Positions 1 to 7,991 of a DNA stretch of 35,443 nucleotides are shown here, in pieces; the stretch's first letter is position 1; each line of letters begins with the position of its first letter. The position numbers were made by a program, and so were the translations under genes. Source of the stretch: Chitinophagales bacterium (GTDB lineage Bacteria; Bacteroidota; Bacteroidia; Chitinophagales; Chitinophagaceae); NCBI GenBank assembly GCA_015654595.1, contig JAATGQ010000124.1, positions 1 to 35,443 on the forward strand. Direction: 5' to 3'. Under the pieces are notes generated by a model. It saw only the letters and a list, made by a program, of their open reading frames with translations, was not told the origin of the DNA and made no database searches.

Positions 1-1
1 C

Positions 2-2266
2 GGCGGCGGTAACGACCAGGGCAGCTACTATTTCTCTTTGAATTATTTCAACCAACAGGGTACGCTGATCAACACCTACCTGAAGCGTTATACGATCCGT
101 GCGAATACTACGTACAAGATCGGCAACCGCATCAGGGTAGGTGAGAATATGGCTTATTCTTCTACGGATAACCCCCAGGCCAATGGCGGTATCCTGGTGG
201 AAGGAAGCGCGATCGGTTTCTCTTTCCGCGAACCGCCGATCATCCCGGTATATGACATCCACGGGAATTTTGCAGGATCGGCTCCCAAGGGGCTTTCCAA
301 CGGCAGAAATCCCGTCAGCATTCAGCAGACGACGTCCAACGACCGCGGCAATGCGGGACGGCTTTTCGGGAATGTGTTTGCGGAAGTCGATATCGTGAAA
401 GGGCTTACGTTCAGGACCAGTTTTGGCGGCGAGAACTATACCGGATGGAATCACTACTTCCATATCCCCGATCCATACGATGCGGAGCCCCAGTATACAA
501 CGCCTACGTTTACAGAACAGTCCTACTATGGATATGACTGGACCTGGACAAATACAGCGTCTTACAACTGGACAAAGGGTGATCATGCTCTGAAGGTCGT
601 AGCGGGTGAGGAAGCGTATAAGTTTACCAACCATAACCTGGGCGGTACGACACAGGCTTATTTCTCTTCCGATCCTAATTATGTGAACCTGTCAACCGGT
701 TCCGGTACGACGACGAATTACAGCAATGAGAATTCCCAGCAGAACTATAACCCAGGCAGTGCGGGTTATGTAGCCCCGATGGGTGCTGGTGAAAGCCTGG
801 TTTCATATTTTGCAAGAGCGGATTATGCTTTTAAGGATAAATACCTGATTGGCGGTACGTTCCGCCGGGATGGTTCTTCCAAGTTCATCACCAACCGCTG
901 GGGTAACTTCTATTCGGCGAGCATTGGCTGGCGTATTTCCCAGGAAGATTTCATGAAGGATGTTACCTGGATCAACGATCTGAAGATCCGTGCGTCTTAT
1001 GGGATCATGGGTAACCAGTTCAATGCGTTGAGCACGAACTCTTATACGCTGTTCGGTTCCAATAAGCAGACGACTTTCTATGATACCTCGGGCAGCGGTT
1101 CGACTCCGATCTATGGTCTTGCTATCTCCCAGTATGGCAATCCTAACGCCAAGTGGGAACAGGATGGAAGCGCAAACGTTGGTTTTGATCTGACCATCCT
1201 CCATGGAAATCTGACGATCAGCGCCGATTGGTATAATAAGAGCATCAAGGATCTGTTGTACCAGATCACGCTGCCTGGTACAGAAGGCGCCGCAACGGTT
1301 CCTGCTTACAACGTAAGCCGGATGAAGGATCATGGCATCGATGTGATGGTCAATTATAAAACCGATATTACTCGCGACCTCAAGCTGGACGTAACGGGTA
1401 CGTTTACGACGATCCACAACGAGATCACCAAGGTGGCGGCGAACGGCGCCAATTACTTCGACCTGGATGCGCGTCGTTTCAACGGAAGCTATATCGTTCG
1501 TAATGCGGTAGGTCATCCTGTGAGCGCATTCTATGGGTATAAGATCATCGGTTTCTGGAACAGCCAGGCTGAGATCGATGCGGCTGATGCTGCGGCCAAG
1601 GCTGCTTCGAAGGGAACGGTGACCACTTATCAGACGGATGAAGGCGTGGGTCGTTTCCGTTATGCTGATGGAAACAAGCAGGGCTGGATCGACAACAACA
1701 GTAAAGAGTTCCTGGGTAATCCCAGTCCCAAGTTTACGTATGGCGCCAATATCGGTCTGGACTACAAGAATTTCGACTTCAGCATTTTCCTTTATGGCGT
1801 TTACGGAAACGATATCTGGAACAACGTGAAGTGGTGGACTGACTTCTACGGCGGCGCTTTCGTAGGTGCTGCTGCGAGCAAGACGGCTTTGTATCATTCC
1901 TGGACATTCCAGAATCTTGGAAAGGGCGCCAAGGCTCCGATCCAGGATGCAACGAATGGTAGTAATGAAAGTACCAATACGCTCCCCAATTCTTATTTCG
2001 TAGAGAAGGGTTCTTATTTAAGGGCTAAGAATATAACCCTGGGTTATACCTTCAACAATGTACACGCCAGCAAGGCTACGTTCAACCGCATCAGAATCTA
2101 TTTGCAGGCGGCTAACCTGTTCACGATCACCAAGTATTCCGGTGTTGATCCTGAGATCTCGGTCAACTCCACCAATGGACAGAACGGTGCAACGGACTTT
2201 GGCGTAGACGAAGGTTCTTATGCTAATCCCCGTCAGTATTTGTTTGGTTTGCAGGTCGGATTTTAA
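2..2266 (+). CDS. SusC/RagA-type TonB-dependent outer membrane receptor, C-terminal part (5' end outside window)
   Basis: The frame is open from the first bases (reading GGGNDQGSYYFSLNYFNQQG), so the gene begins upstream; a TTG at position 38 is internal, not a start. About 755 residues remain, covering most of the 22-strand barrel of a SusC-family receptor. Family signs are long stretches of alternating aromatic and polar strands, the motif region DYAFKDKYLIGGTFRRDGSSKF, the block WINDLKIRASYG, and an ending in QYLFGLQVGF with a terminal Phe as in outer-membrane barrels. Such receptors import oligosaccharides or other oligomers with TonB energy, capped by a SusD lipoprotein. The next gene, 30 bases downstream, is that SusD partner. 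The signal peptide, any STN domain and the plug lie outside the window, so whether this receptor signals to a sigma factor cannot be seen. The substrate is unknown. Confidence 0.95.
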   Translation, partial: GGGNDQGSYYFSLNYFNQQGTLINTYLKRYTIRANTTYKIGNRIRVGENMAYSSTDNPQANGGILVEGSAIGFSFREPPIIPVYDIHGNFAGSAPKGLSNGRNPVSIQQTTSNDRGNAGRLFGNVFAEVDIVKGLTFRTSFGGENYTGWNHYFHIPDPYDAEPQYTTPTFTEQSYYGYDWTWTNTASYNWTKGDHALKVVAGEEAYKFTNHNLGGTTQAYFSSDPNYVNLSTGSGTTTNYSNENSQQNYNPGSAGYVAPMGAGESLVSYFARADYAFKDKYLIGGTFRRDGSSKFITNRWGNFYSASIGWRISQEDFMKDVTWINDLKIRASYGIMGNQFNALSTNSYTLFGSNKQTTFYDTSGSGSTPIYGLAISQYGNPNAKWEQDGSANVGFDLTILHGNLTISADWYNKSIKDLLYQITLPGTEGAATVPAYNVSRMKDHGIDVMVNYKTDITRDLKLDVTGTFTTIHNEITKVAANGANYFDLDARRFNGSYIVRNAVGHPVSAFYGYKIIGFWNSQAEIDAADAAAKAASKGTVTTYQTDEGVGRFRYADGNKQGWIDNNSKEFLGNPSPKFTYGANIGLDYKNFDFSIFLYGVYGNDIWNNVKWWTDFYGGAFVGAAASKTALYHSWTFQNLGKGAKAPIQDATNGSNESTNTLPNSYFVEKGSYLRAKNITLGYTFNNVHASKATFNRIRIYLQAANLFTITKYSGVDPEISVNSTNGQNGATDFGVDEGSYANPRQYLFGLQVGF

Positions 2267-2296
2267 TAACCTACTCTAACGATTAAAAAGATTATA

Positions 2297-4087
2297 ATGA
2301 AAATCAAAAAGTATATTTTAGGTCTATCCGGCACCGGTCTTGCGGCTGCTATGTTGATAGCTTCCTGTGGAAAGAGTTTTTTGACCAAACCGGCGCTTGG
2401 CGCATTGACTCCAAATGAAGCGGCTACGGCAGACGGCTGTGAGGCTTTGCTGATCGGCGCTTATGCTGTATTGGACGGGCAGGGTGCAAATAATAACGCG
2501 ATCGGCGGTGGTAATCCCTGGGAGGCTTCGCCTTCCAACTGGATCTATGGCAGTATTGCGGGCGGTGATTCGCATAAGGGTAGTACTATCGGGGATCAGC
2601 CCCCGATCGTACCGATTGCGAATGCGCGTGAGGATGGATCCAACGGGTTTTTCAATGACAAGTGGAAGGCCTTGTATGAGGGCGTCAGCCGTTGTAATGC
2701 CGTATTGGCTACCTTGGCCGTTACTACGGACGCGACTGCTGCGCAAAGAACGGAGATCTCTGCCGAGACAAAGTTCTTGCGGGCGCACTATTATTTCGAA
2801 CTGAGGAAGTTTTGGGGTAATGTGCCCTGGATCGATGAGACGACTACTAATTTCCAGCAGCCTAACAGCGCTGATATCGCTCCCAAGATCGAGGCAGATC
2901 TGACGGTGGCGATGGATAGTCTGCCAGCCGTTCAGTTGAGCGTAGGCAGGGCAAACAAGTGGGCAGCTGCCTGTTATCTTGGTAAGCTTTATGTCTACGA
3001 GGGCCAGTGGGCTAAGGCCAAGGCGATCTTTGACGAGGTTATTCCTTCTTCTTATGGCGGAACGGGTGCAGGTGGGGTGACTTCGAACAATCTGCCTTAT
3101 GGGCTGACCGATAATTTTGAGGACAACTTTAATGCGGCTACGAAGAATAACAAAGAGTCTGTATTTGCTATCCAGATGGATGCCAATGATGGGACCAATT
3201 CTATTGCGAATGCGAATGGCGGGGATATGTTGAACTTCCCTTATAACAGTCCTTTCCGTTGCTGCGGGTTCTATCAGCCCTCTATCGATCTGGCGAATTC
3301 TTACCGTACGGATGCTACCGGGCTGCCTTATATAACGGATTATAACAATCATGCTGTTGCAAACGATATGGGGCTTACGTCTTCTCAGGCCTTTACGCCT
3401 GATGCGGGCAATCTCGATCCTCGTATCGACTGGACGATTGGCAGAAGGGGTATTCCTTTTCATGACTGGGGTCTGCATCCTGGTAACAACTGGATCCGTG
3501 ATCAGGGATCGGCCGGACCTTATTCCAACAAGAAGAATATCTACTGGCAGGCGACGGCTGGTACTTATTCCGACCAGAGCACCTGGGCGCCGGGAAGTGC
3601 GATAAATTACCTGATCATCCGCTTTGCCGACGTGCTGCTGCTTGCGGCAGAGGCGGAGGCTAACCTGGGGAATTATGCGCAGGCCGAAACTTATGTCAAT
3701 TTCGTGAGGGCGAGAGCGGCTCATCCTTCGGGCTTCTTGTATCAGTATATTGACAACACGCAGCCGATGGCTGGTTTTTCTACAACACCTGCGGCTAATT
3801 ATGTGATCAGTCCGTATCCGGCGGGTTATTTCACGGCTGCTACGGCTTTGCCTGCTATTTATTTCGAGAGAAAGCTGGAGCTGGCTTGTGAAGGGCATCG
3901 TTTCTTTGACCTGGCTCGTTGGGGCATTGCTGCGACGACGTTGAATGCCTTCTATCAGTATGAGGGGCATATCACCGGCGACTTGTCTACGGGCAGCTTC
4001 ACGGCAGGTAAGAATGAGCTGTATCCGATCCCACAGGCGCAGATCGATCTGTCGAATGGGACGTTAAAGCAGAATAAAGGATATTAA
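2297..4087 (+). CDS. SusD/RagB family nutrient-binding outer membrane lipoprotein
   Basis: This 596-residue protein begins with a lipoprotein signal (basic MKIKK, hydrophobic core, LIASC with the lipidated Cys at residue 25), followed by the FLTKP segment typical of SusD proteins. The helical TPR-like body shows family motifs such as AETKFLRAHYYFELRKFWGNVPWID near residues 155-180, YLIIRFADVLLLAAEAEANLG around 440, and the C-terminal ERKLELACEGHRFFDLARWG. Length is normal for the family. It acts at the cell surface as the lid of the upstream SusC barrel. The pair is closely spaced (30 bases) and ends at a strong hairpin terminator. No enzyme gene accompanies the pair inside the window, so its ligand cannot be inferred. 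Confidence 0.95.
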   Translation: MKIKKYILGLSGTGLAAAMLIASCGKSFLTKPALGALTPNEAATADGCEALLIGAYAVLDGQGANNNAIGGGNPWEASPSNWIYGSIAGGDSHKGSTIGDQPPIVPIANAREDGSNGFFNDKWKALYEGVSRCNAVLATLAVTTDATAAQRTEISAETKFLRAHYYFELRKFWGNVPWIDETTTNFQQPNSADIAPKIEADLTVAMDSLPAVQLSVGRANKWAAACYLGKLYVYEGQWAKAKAIFDEVIPSSYGGTGAGGVTSNNLPYGLTDNFEDNFNAATKNNKESVFAIQMDANDGTNSIANANGGDMLNFPYNSPFRCCGFYQPSIDLANSYRTDATGLPYITDYNNHAVANDMGLTSSQAFTPDAGNLDPRIDWTIGRRGIPFHDWGLHPGNNWIRDQGSAGPYSNKKNIYWQATAGTYSDQSTWAPGSAINYLIIRFADVLLLAAEAEANLGNYAQAETYVNFVRARAAHPSGFLYQYIDNTQPMAGFSTTPAANYVISPYPAGYFTAATALPAIYFERKLELACEGHRFFDLARWGIAATTLNAFYQYEGHITGDLSTGSFTAGKNELYPIPQAQIDLSNGTLKQNKGY

Positions 4088-4109
4088 TTCCAATAAATTA
4101 TATTTGAAA

Positions 4110-4145
4110 AGAGAGGCGGCAGTATTGCCGCCTCTTGTTATTTTT
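4110..4145 (+). terminator. Rho-independent terminator after the first SusC/SusD pair
   Basis: Positions 4113-4121 (gaggcggca) pair perfectly with 4126-4134 (tgccgcctc) around the 4-base loop gtat, and the stem can extend by one or two weaker pairs. A T-rich tract (ttgttattttt) follows. It lies 22 bases after the SusD stop codon and just before the start of the next gene, so it separates the uptake pair from the cytochrome/FG-GAP gene. Confidence 0.85.
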
Positions 4146-4151
4146 AGGCTT

Positions 4152-5891
4152 ATGAAAATACGATTGCTTATCCCTGTTACTGCGTTATTGATGGCTGGCT
4201 GTCATTCCGGTTATAAGAAAAATTCGAGTCATGAGAATGTCGATGAGGCGTCTATTGCGAAGGGGGATAGCCTGGCAACGAAGTATTGCGGTCTTTGTCA
4301 TCAGCGGCCGAATCCCGATCAGTTGAATGCGGCGAGTTGGGAGTTGGGGGTGTTGCCGCATATGGGGCCGAGGCTTGGGATATTTACCTTTAAGGATCAG
4401 CGTTATCCGAGTAATATGGCGGATCCGAATGTGGGGCGGGAGTTTTATCCGGCGAAGCCGATGTTGTCTGCGCAGGATTGGAAGGCGATTGTGGATTATT
4501 ATACGGCGACGTCGCCGGATTCGCTGCCAGCTCAGCGCCGGGAAGAAGCTTTACAGCCGGATAAAGGGGGATGGGTGGTGGAGAAGGCGGGGGAGGCCTG
4601 GGGATCTGGCGGTTCAGGCAGGGGGGCTGGGGCCGCGGGGGCGGGCGTTGGAGTGCGTGGCGGGGCTGGCGCGAGCGGCGGAGTGAAGGACGGGGCCGGT
4701 GGTGAGAGTGGGGCGGGGACTGGCGGCGCCAATAGAGTAAGCGCGAGCGGGGGTGCGAGCGGGCCTTATGCGGCGATGGGGCCGGCGACTTGTTGGGTGC
4801 ATTGGGAGCCTGGATTGAGGGAAGTGATGACGGCTGATATTGTTTCGCATACGCTTGATCTGTGGGATGGGGGTGTCAAGGTGAAGAGTTTGTTGACTGG
4901 AGGGAGTATTGTGGATCTGGCGAAGGATAGTGCCGCGAATACCTATTATGTATGTAATATGGGGCCGTTCGGGCCGAACAATGCCCTGGCGGGACATATT
5001 GATTCCTTGTCGATGCCTCCGGCTGTTGCTGTTCCGGGGCATGGGCATCCGATGCCTTATGTAGTGGATAGTTTGTTGCGGCCGGTGAGTATGGCTGTAG
5101 CGGATTTGAACGGGGATGGTTTGGAGGACCTGGTTGTCTGCGAGTTTGGGTTTATCAAGGGGGAACTGGCCTGGATGGAGAACAAAGGCGGCGGGCGATA
5201 TGAGCGGCATGTTTTGAAGTCGGTCAGCGGGGCCATCAAGGTGCAGGTAAAGGATTGTAATGCGGATGGGTTACCGGATCTGTGGGTATTGTTTGCGCAG
5301 GGGGATGAGAGTTTGTTGTTGTATGTGAACAAAGGGCATGGCGTATTTGAGGAGCAGCGGTTATTGTCTTTTCCGCCGTCGTATGGGTCGACGTATTTTG
5401 AGCTGGATGATTTTAATAAGGATGGGCATCCCGATATTTTGTATACCTGTGGTGATAATGCCGATTTTTCGACTGTATTGAAGCCTTATCATGGTATTTA
5501 TATCTACCTCAATGATGGCCGGAATCATTTTACGCAAAGTTATTTTTTCCCGCAGAACGGGTGTTATCGGGCGATGGCGAGGGATTTTGATGGGGATGGG
5601 GATCTTGATATTGCTTCGATCGCCTTTTTTGCCGACTATGCGAAGCAGCCGGAGGAGGGATTTGTCTACCTGGAGAATAAGGGTGGGCTGCACTTTACCG
5701 CGCATAGTGTTCCGGGAACCGAGTGCGGGAGGTGGATCACGATGGATGCAGCGGATGTGGATGGGGATGGGAAGGAAGATATCCTGCTGGGAAACTGTGC
5801 GGCAGGGCCTGCTTTTTTGCATTCCAGGGTTGACTGGAAGCAGGGGCCGCCCTTTTTGCTGTTAAGGAACAAGTTGATTAATGGGCATTAG
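4152..5891 (+). CDS. Lipoprotein with mono-heme cytochrome c domain and FG-GAP/VCBS repeats
   Basis: The ATG at 4152 is chosen over an in-frame TTG at 4104 because it gives a clean lipoprotein signal (MKIRLLIPVTALLMAGC, Cys17) and because the upstream region is the terminator hairpin. In the 579-residue product a CGLCH heme-binding motif sits at residues 46-50, and Met104 (PMLSAQDW) is a plausible second axial ligand. Residues about 147-210 are almost only Gly, Ala and Ser. From about 318 there are at least five FG-GAP/VCBS calcium-binding loops (DLNGDGLED, DCNADGLPD, DFNKDGHPD, DFDGDGDLD, DVDGDGKED) that predict a beta-propeller. Proteins of this architecture occur in Bacteroidota near SusC/SusD genes. 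A surface or periplasmic redox or binding role is inference; the electron partner is unknown. Confidence 0.85.
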   Translation: MKIRLLIPVTALLMAGCHSGYKKNSSHENVDEASIAKGDSLATKYCGLCHQRPNPDQLNAASWELGVLPHMGPRLGIFTFKDQRYPSNMADPNVGREFYPAKPMLSAQDWKAIVDYYTATSPDSLPAQRREEALQPDKGGWVVEKAGEAWGSGGSGRGAGAAGAGVGVRGGAGASGGVKDGAGGESGAGTGGANRVSASGGASGPYAAMGPATCWVHWEPGLREVMTADIVSHTLDLWDGGVKVKSLLTGGSIVDLAKDSAANTYYVCNMGPFGPNNALAGHIDSLSMPPAVAVPGHGHPMPYVVDSLLRPVSMAVADLNGDGLEDLVVCEFGFIKGELAWMENKGGGRYERHVLKSVSGAIKVQVKDCNADGLPDLWVLFAQGDESLLLYVNKGHGVFEEQRLLSFPPSYGSTYFELDDFNKDGHPDILYTCGDNADFSTVLKPYHGIYIYLNDGRNHFTQSYFFPQNGCYRAMARDFDGDGDLDIASIAFFADYAKQPEEGFVYLENKGGLHFTAHSVPGTECGRWITMDAADVDGDGKEDILLGNCAAGPAFLHSRVDWKQGPPFLLLRNKLINGH

Positions 5892-6109
5892 GGTTTCTGG
5901 GTATGAAAAAAAATAAATCTTTGAAAGTTACGGAAAATCAGGTCGAAACGAGAATATCTTGTTATTTTTAAGGATAGATCGTACATCGTCTACTACTATG
6001 ACATTAACCAATACCCTTTTCATGCGTTGGCGAAAACCTTTATTTCTGCCTAATAGTTTTTCCTTTTCCCATCATTCCCGAATTACATATACTTATATTT
6101 ATACCAACT

Positions 6110-6706
6110 GTGTCTATTGAAGGCATTCATAGCGAAACTGCGTTGCTGCTGGAGATAGCCCAGGGCGATAGAGAATCTTTCGGGGTTCTGTATACAGAAT
6201 ATTTCCCCTATGTGAAGCAATACGTATCGCTGTTCGCGCCGGGTCAGGCGCTTCTGGATGAGTTGACGCAGGATGTATTTGTGCGTATTTGGGAGAAGCG
6301 GGATAAGTTGAGGGAGGTGGAGTCCTTTAAGAAGTATCTTTTCATGGTTTGTCGGAACGTCGTTTTCAATTTTATGCGGGCGATGAAGGTTCAGCGTCAG
6401 ATGCGGGAGTTGGATGAGTCGACGGATCGTGGTTCCGATGATATGGAGAATGAGTTGTTGTTTCGGCAGTATTACCAGATAGCGATGGATGCGATCGAGT
6501 TATTGCCGGCGGGGAGGAAGAGGATTTTGAAGATGAGTATCGATGACGGGCTTACGCTGGATGAGATAGCGGAGCAGCTGGATATCAGCAGGGCGGGTGT
6601 CAAGAAACAATTATATACGGCTACGGCTTTTGTAAGACAATATTTACAGGATCATGGTGAGATGACTGTTCTTTTGTTTGTTTTTCTTTCTCTTTTTGAA
6701 TTGTAA
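6110..6706 (+). CDS. ECF-type RNA polymerase sigma factor
   Basis: This 198-residue sigma-70 family protein starts at GTG 6110; no better upstream start exists in frame. Region 2 is seen around residues 25-65 (YTEYFPYVKQYVSLF, then DELTQDVFVRIWEKRDKL), followed by SFKKYLFMVCRNVVFNFMR. Region 4 with its helix-turn-helix is near residues 130-180 (LPAGRKRILKM, LTLDEIAEQLDISRAGVKKQL). The C-terminus is a hydrophobic tail (MTVLLFVFLSLFEL). It is followed by a FecR anti-sigma gene and a SusC gene with an STN domain, the standard Bacteroidota cell-surface signalling arrangement. It would therefore be expected to activate the SusC/SusD pair at 7992-12866 when substrate binds; this is inferred from arrangement. 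The upstream 218 bases are AT-rich, with no convincing promoter. Confidence 0.93.
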   Translation: MSIEGIHSETALLLEIAQGDRESFGVLYTEYFPYVKQYVSLFAPGQALLDELTQDVFVRIWEKRDKLREVESFKKYLFMVCRNVVFNFMRAMKVQRQMRELDESTDRGSDDMENELLFRQYYQIAMDAIELLPAGRKRILKMSIDDGLTLDEIAEQLDISRAGVKKQLYTATAFVRQYLQDHGEMTVLLFVFLSLFEL

Positions 6707-6818
6707 GTCCCTGGGAATGAGCAGGGTAATATTCTTTTCCAAAATTTTTAAAATATTTTTCCGGGTCGAGGTATCCTTTTGCTTTCAACGCGTGTCTTTA
6801 TAGTAACACCTTATTTTT

Positions 6819-7856
6819 ATGAGTTTAGAAGATGCCAAGCAATTTGTCGCCCGTTTCGTCACCGGAGATTTCTCTCCAGAAGAAAAAAGGGACTTTCTGC
6901 GGTGGCTGATCGAGGCGAAAGAAAATGAGATGGAAGTTGTTGCTGACTTGTATGAATTTAAAGAGCCGGAGTGGGTATTTGTTGCTCAACGGCCTTCAGA
7001 AAGTTGGATAGCTTCATTAGAGAGTAAGTTGGACAAGGCTTCCCGCAAAGAAGCGGAAGCTTTGGTCATTCCTCTTGACACACGTAGACGGGTACGTCGT
7101 CGTGTCTGGGTTGCGGCGGCTTCGGTTGCTGTGCTTCTTTCGGCAGGGACTTATTTCTTTGTGCAGGAGAAGGGCAGGCAGGAAGTCGGGGGCGCAGCGG
7201 GACAGGTTGCGGTTTCGAACACGTATTATAATGGCCGGGGAAGTATTATAAAGCCGTTGTCTTTACCTGATGGCACCAAAGTTTGGTTGAATTCAGCCAG
7301 TTCGTTGAAGTATGGTATGGGAAAGGAGCGTATCGTCGAGTTATCCGGGGAGGCTTTTTTCCAGGTAGCGCCTGATTCCGAGCATCCTTTTCGGGTAAAG
7401 ATCAAAGATGCGGAGGTTGAGGTGTTGGGCACTGACTTCAATGTAATGGCCTATGAGGATGACCAATATAGTAAGACGACCCTGATAAGGGGATCGGTCA
7501 GGATGGAAAGTGGCTCTCAGCAGGTTTTGTTGAAGCCAGGTGAGCAGGCGGAGGTCTCTTATCTTGCGGATGGCGGTGTTGCCGCGATCAAGGTGAAGGA
7601 TGGAGTGAGTGTGAAGACGGTAAGTTCGTGGAAGGATGGGATCATTCCTTTTCAGGATGAAACGGTCCGGTCGATCTTGCGAAAGGTGTCCCGGTATTAT
7701 AATGTTGACATAGAAGTCAAGCCTGATGTACCGGATACGCGGTTGTCGGGGTCCTTATCCGGATCTAACGGGCTGGATAAGATCTTAAAACAGTTAGAAG
7801 GTTATTTGAACATACATTGCGTCACAAACGGAAAAACAGTTACGGTATCGATCTGA
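6819..7856 (+). CDS. FecR-family anti-sigma factor with DUF4974 C-terminal domain
   Basis: The 345-residue protein has a cytoplasmic N-terminal region of about 95 residues, a single transmembrane segment near 96-114 preceded by a run of Arg (RRRVRRRV), then a periplasmic FecR domain. FecR signs include LPDGTKVWLNSASSLKYG, ELSGEAFFQVAPDSEHPFRVK and VEVLGTDFNVMAYEDD. The last about 80 residues match the DUF4974 domain (IPFQDETVRSILRKVSRYYNVDIEV, then LSGSLSGSNGLDKILKQLE), which contacts the STN domain of the receptor. It is 112 bases downstream of the sigma gene and 135 bases before the SusC gene. Its role is to hold the sigma factor inactive until the receptor reports substrate. Confidence 0.95.
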   Translation: MSLEDAKQFVARFVTGDFSPEEKRDFLRWLIEAKENEMEVVADLYEFKEPEWVFVAQRPSESWIASLESKLDKASRKEAEALVIPLDTRRRVRRRVWVAAASVAVLLSAGTYFFVQEKGRQEVGGAAGQVAVSNTYYNGRGSIIKPLSLPDGTKVWLNSASSLKYGMGKERIVELSGEAFFQVAPDSEHPFRVKIKDAEVEVLGTDFNVMAYEDDQYSKTTLIRGSVRMESGSQQVLLKPGEQAEVSYLADGGVAAIKVKDGVSVKTVSSWKDGIIPFQDETVRSILRKVSRYYNVDIEVKPDVPDTRLSGSLSGSNGLDKILKQLEGYLNIHCVTNGKTVTVSI

Positions 7857-7892
7857 TATATAATTGTCCATAACCATTGAACCGAGTCCTCC

Positions 7893-7969
7893 AGTTACAG
7901 CCACGGTCATGGGTGAATAAGAAAATAAGTAATTATTTTATATTTACTCCTGATTTGTAGGCTGTAACT
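7893..7969 (+). promoter_or_regulatory. Leader of the STN-SusC gene with a 10-base inverted repeat and a weak -7-like element
   Basis: Positions 7893-7902 (agttacagcc) are perfectly complementary to 7960-7969 (ggctgtaact), with 57 AT-rich bases between. TAACTTTA at 7965-7972 resembles the Bacteroidota -7 box TAnnTTTG with one mismatch and overlaps the right arm; no clear -33 TTTG lies at the proper distance. The right arm lies 22 bases before the SusC start codon. It could be an operator, a folded leader RNA or chance, and no function can be assigned from sequence alone. Confidence 0.35.
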
Positions 7970-7991
7970 TTATTTATCAAACCCGGTTTTA

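Noticed and set aside
803..1897. Long minus-strand reading frame of 364 codons
   Set aside because: It lies opposite the SusC barrel sequence, is rich in Arg, Ile and His in a pattern typical of antisense frames, and has no domain or signal.
2324..3970. Minus-strand reading frame of 548 codons
   Set aside because: It is antisense to the SusD gene, with an Arg/Ile-rich composition and no recognisable fold; the plus-strand product is unambiguous.
4532..4732. Minus-strand Pro/Ala-rich frame
   Set aside because: It is the mirror of the Gly/Ala/Ser-rich insert of the FG-GAP protein; its Pro-rich content follows from the G-rich DNA.
5903..5971. 22-codon frame starting MKKNKSLKVTENQVETRISC
   Set aside because: It is too short to support alone, has no signal or terminator and probably lies in the leader region of the sigma gene. 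It could be a leader peptide but nothing confirms it.
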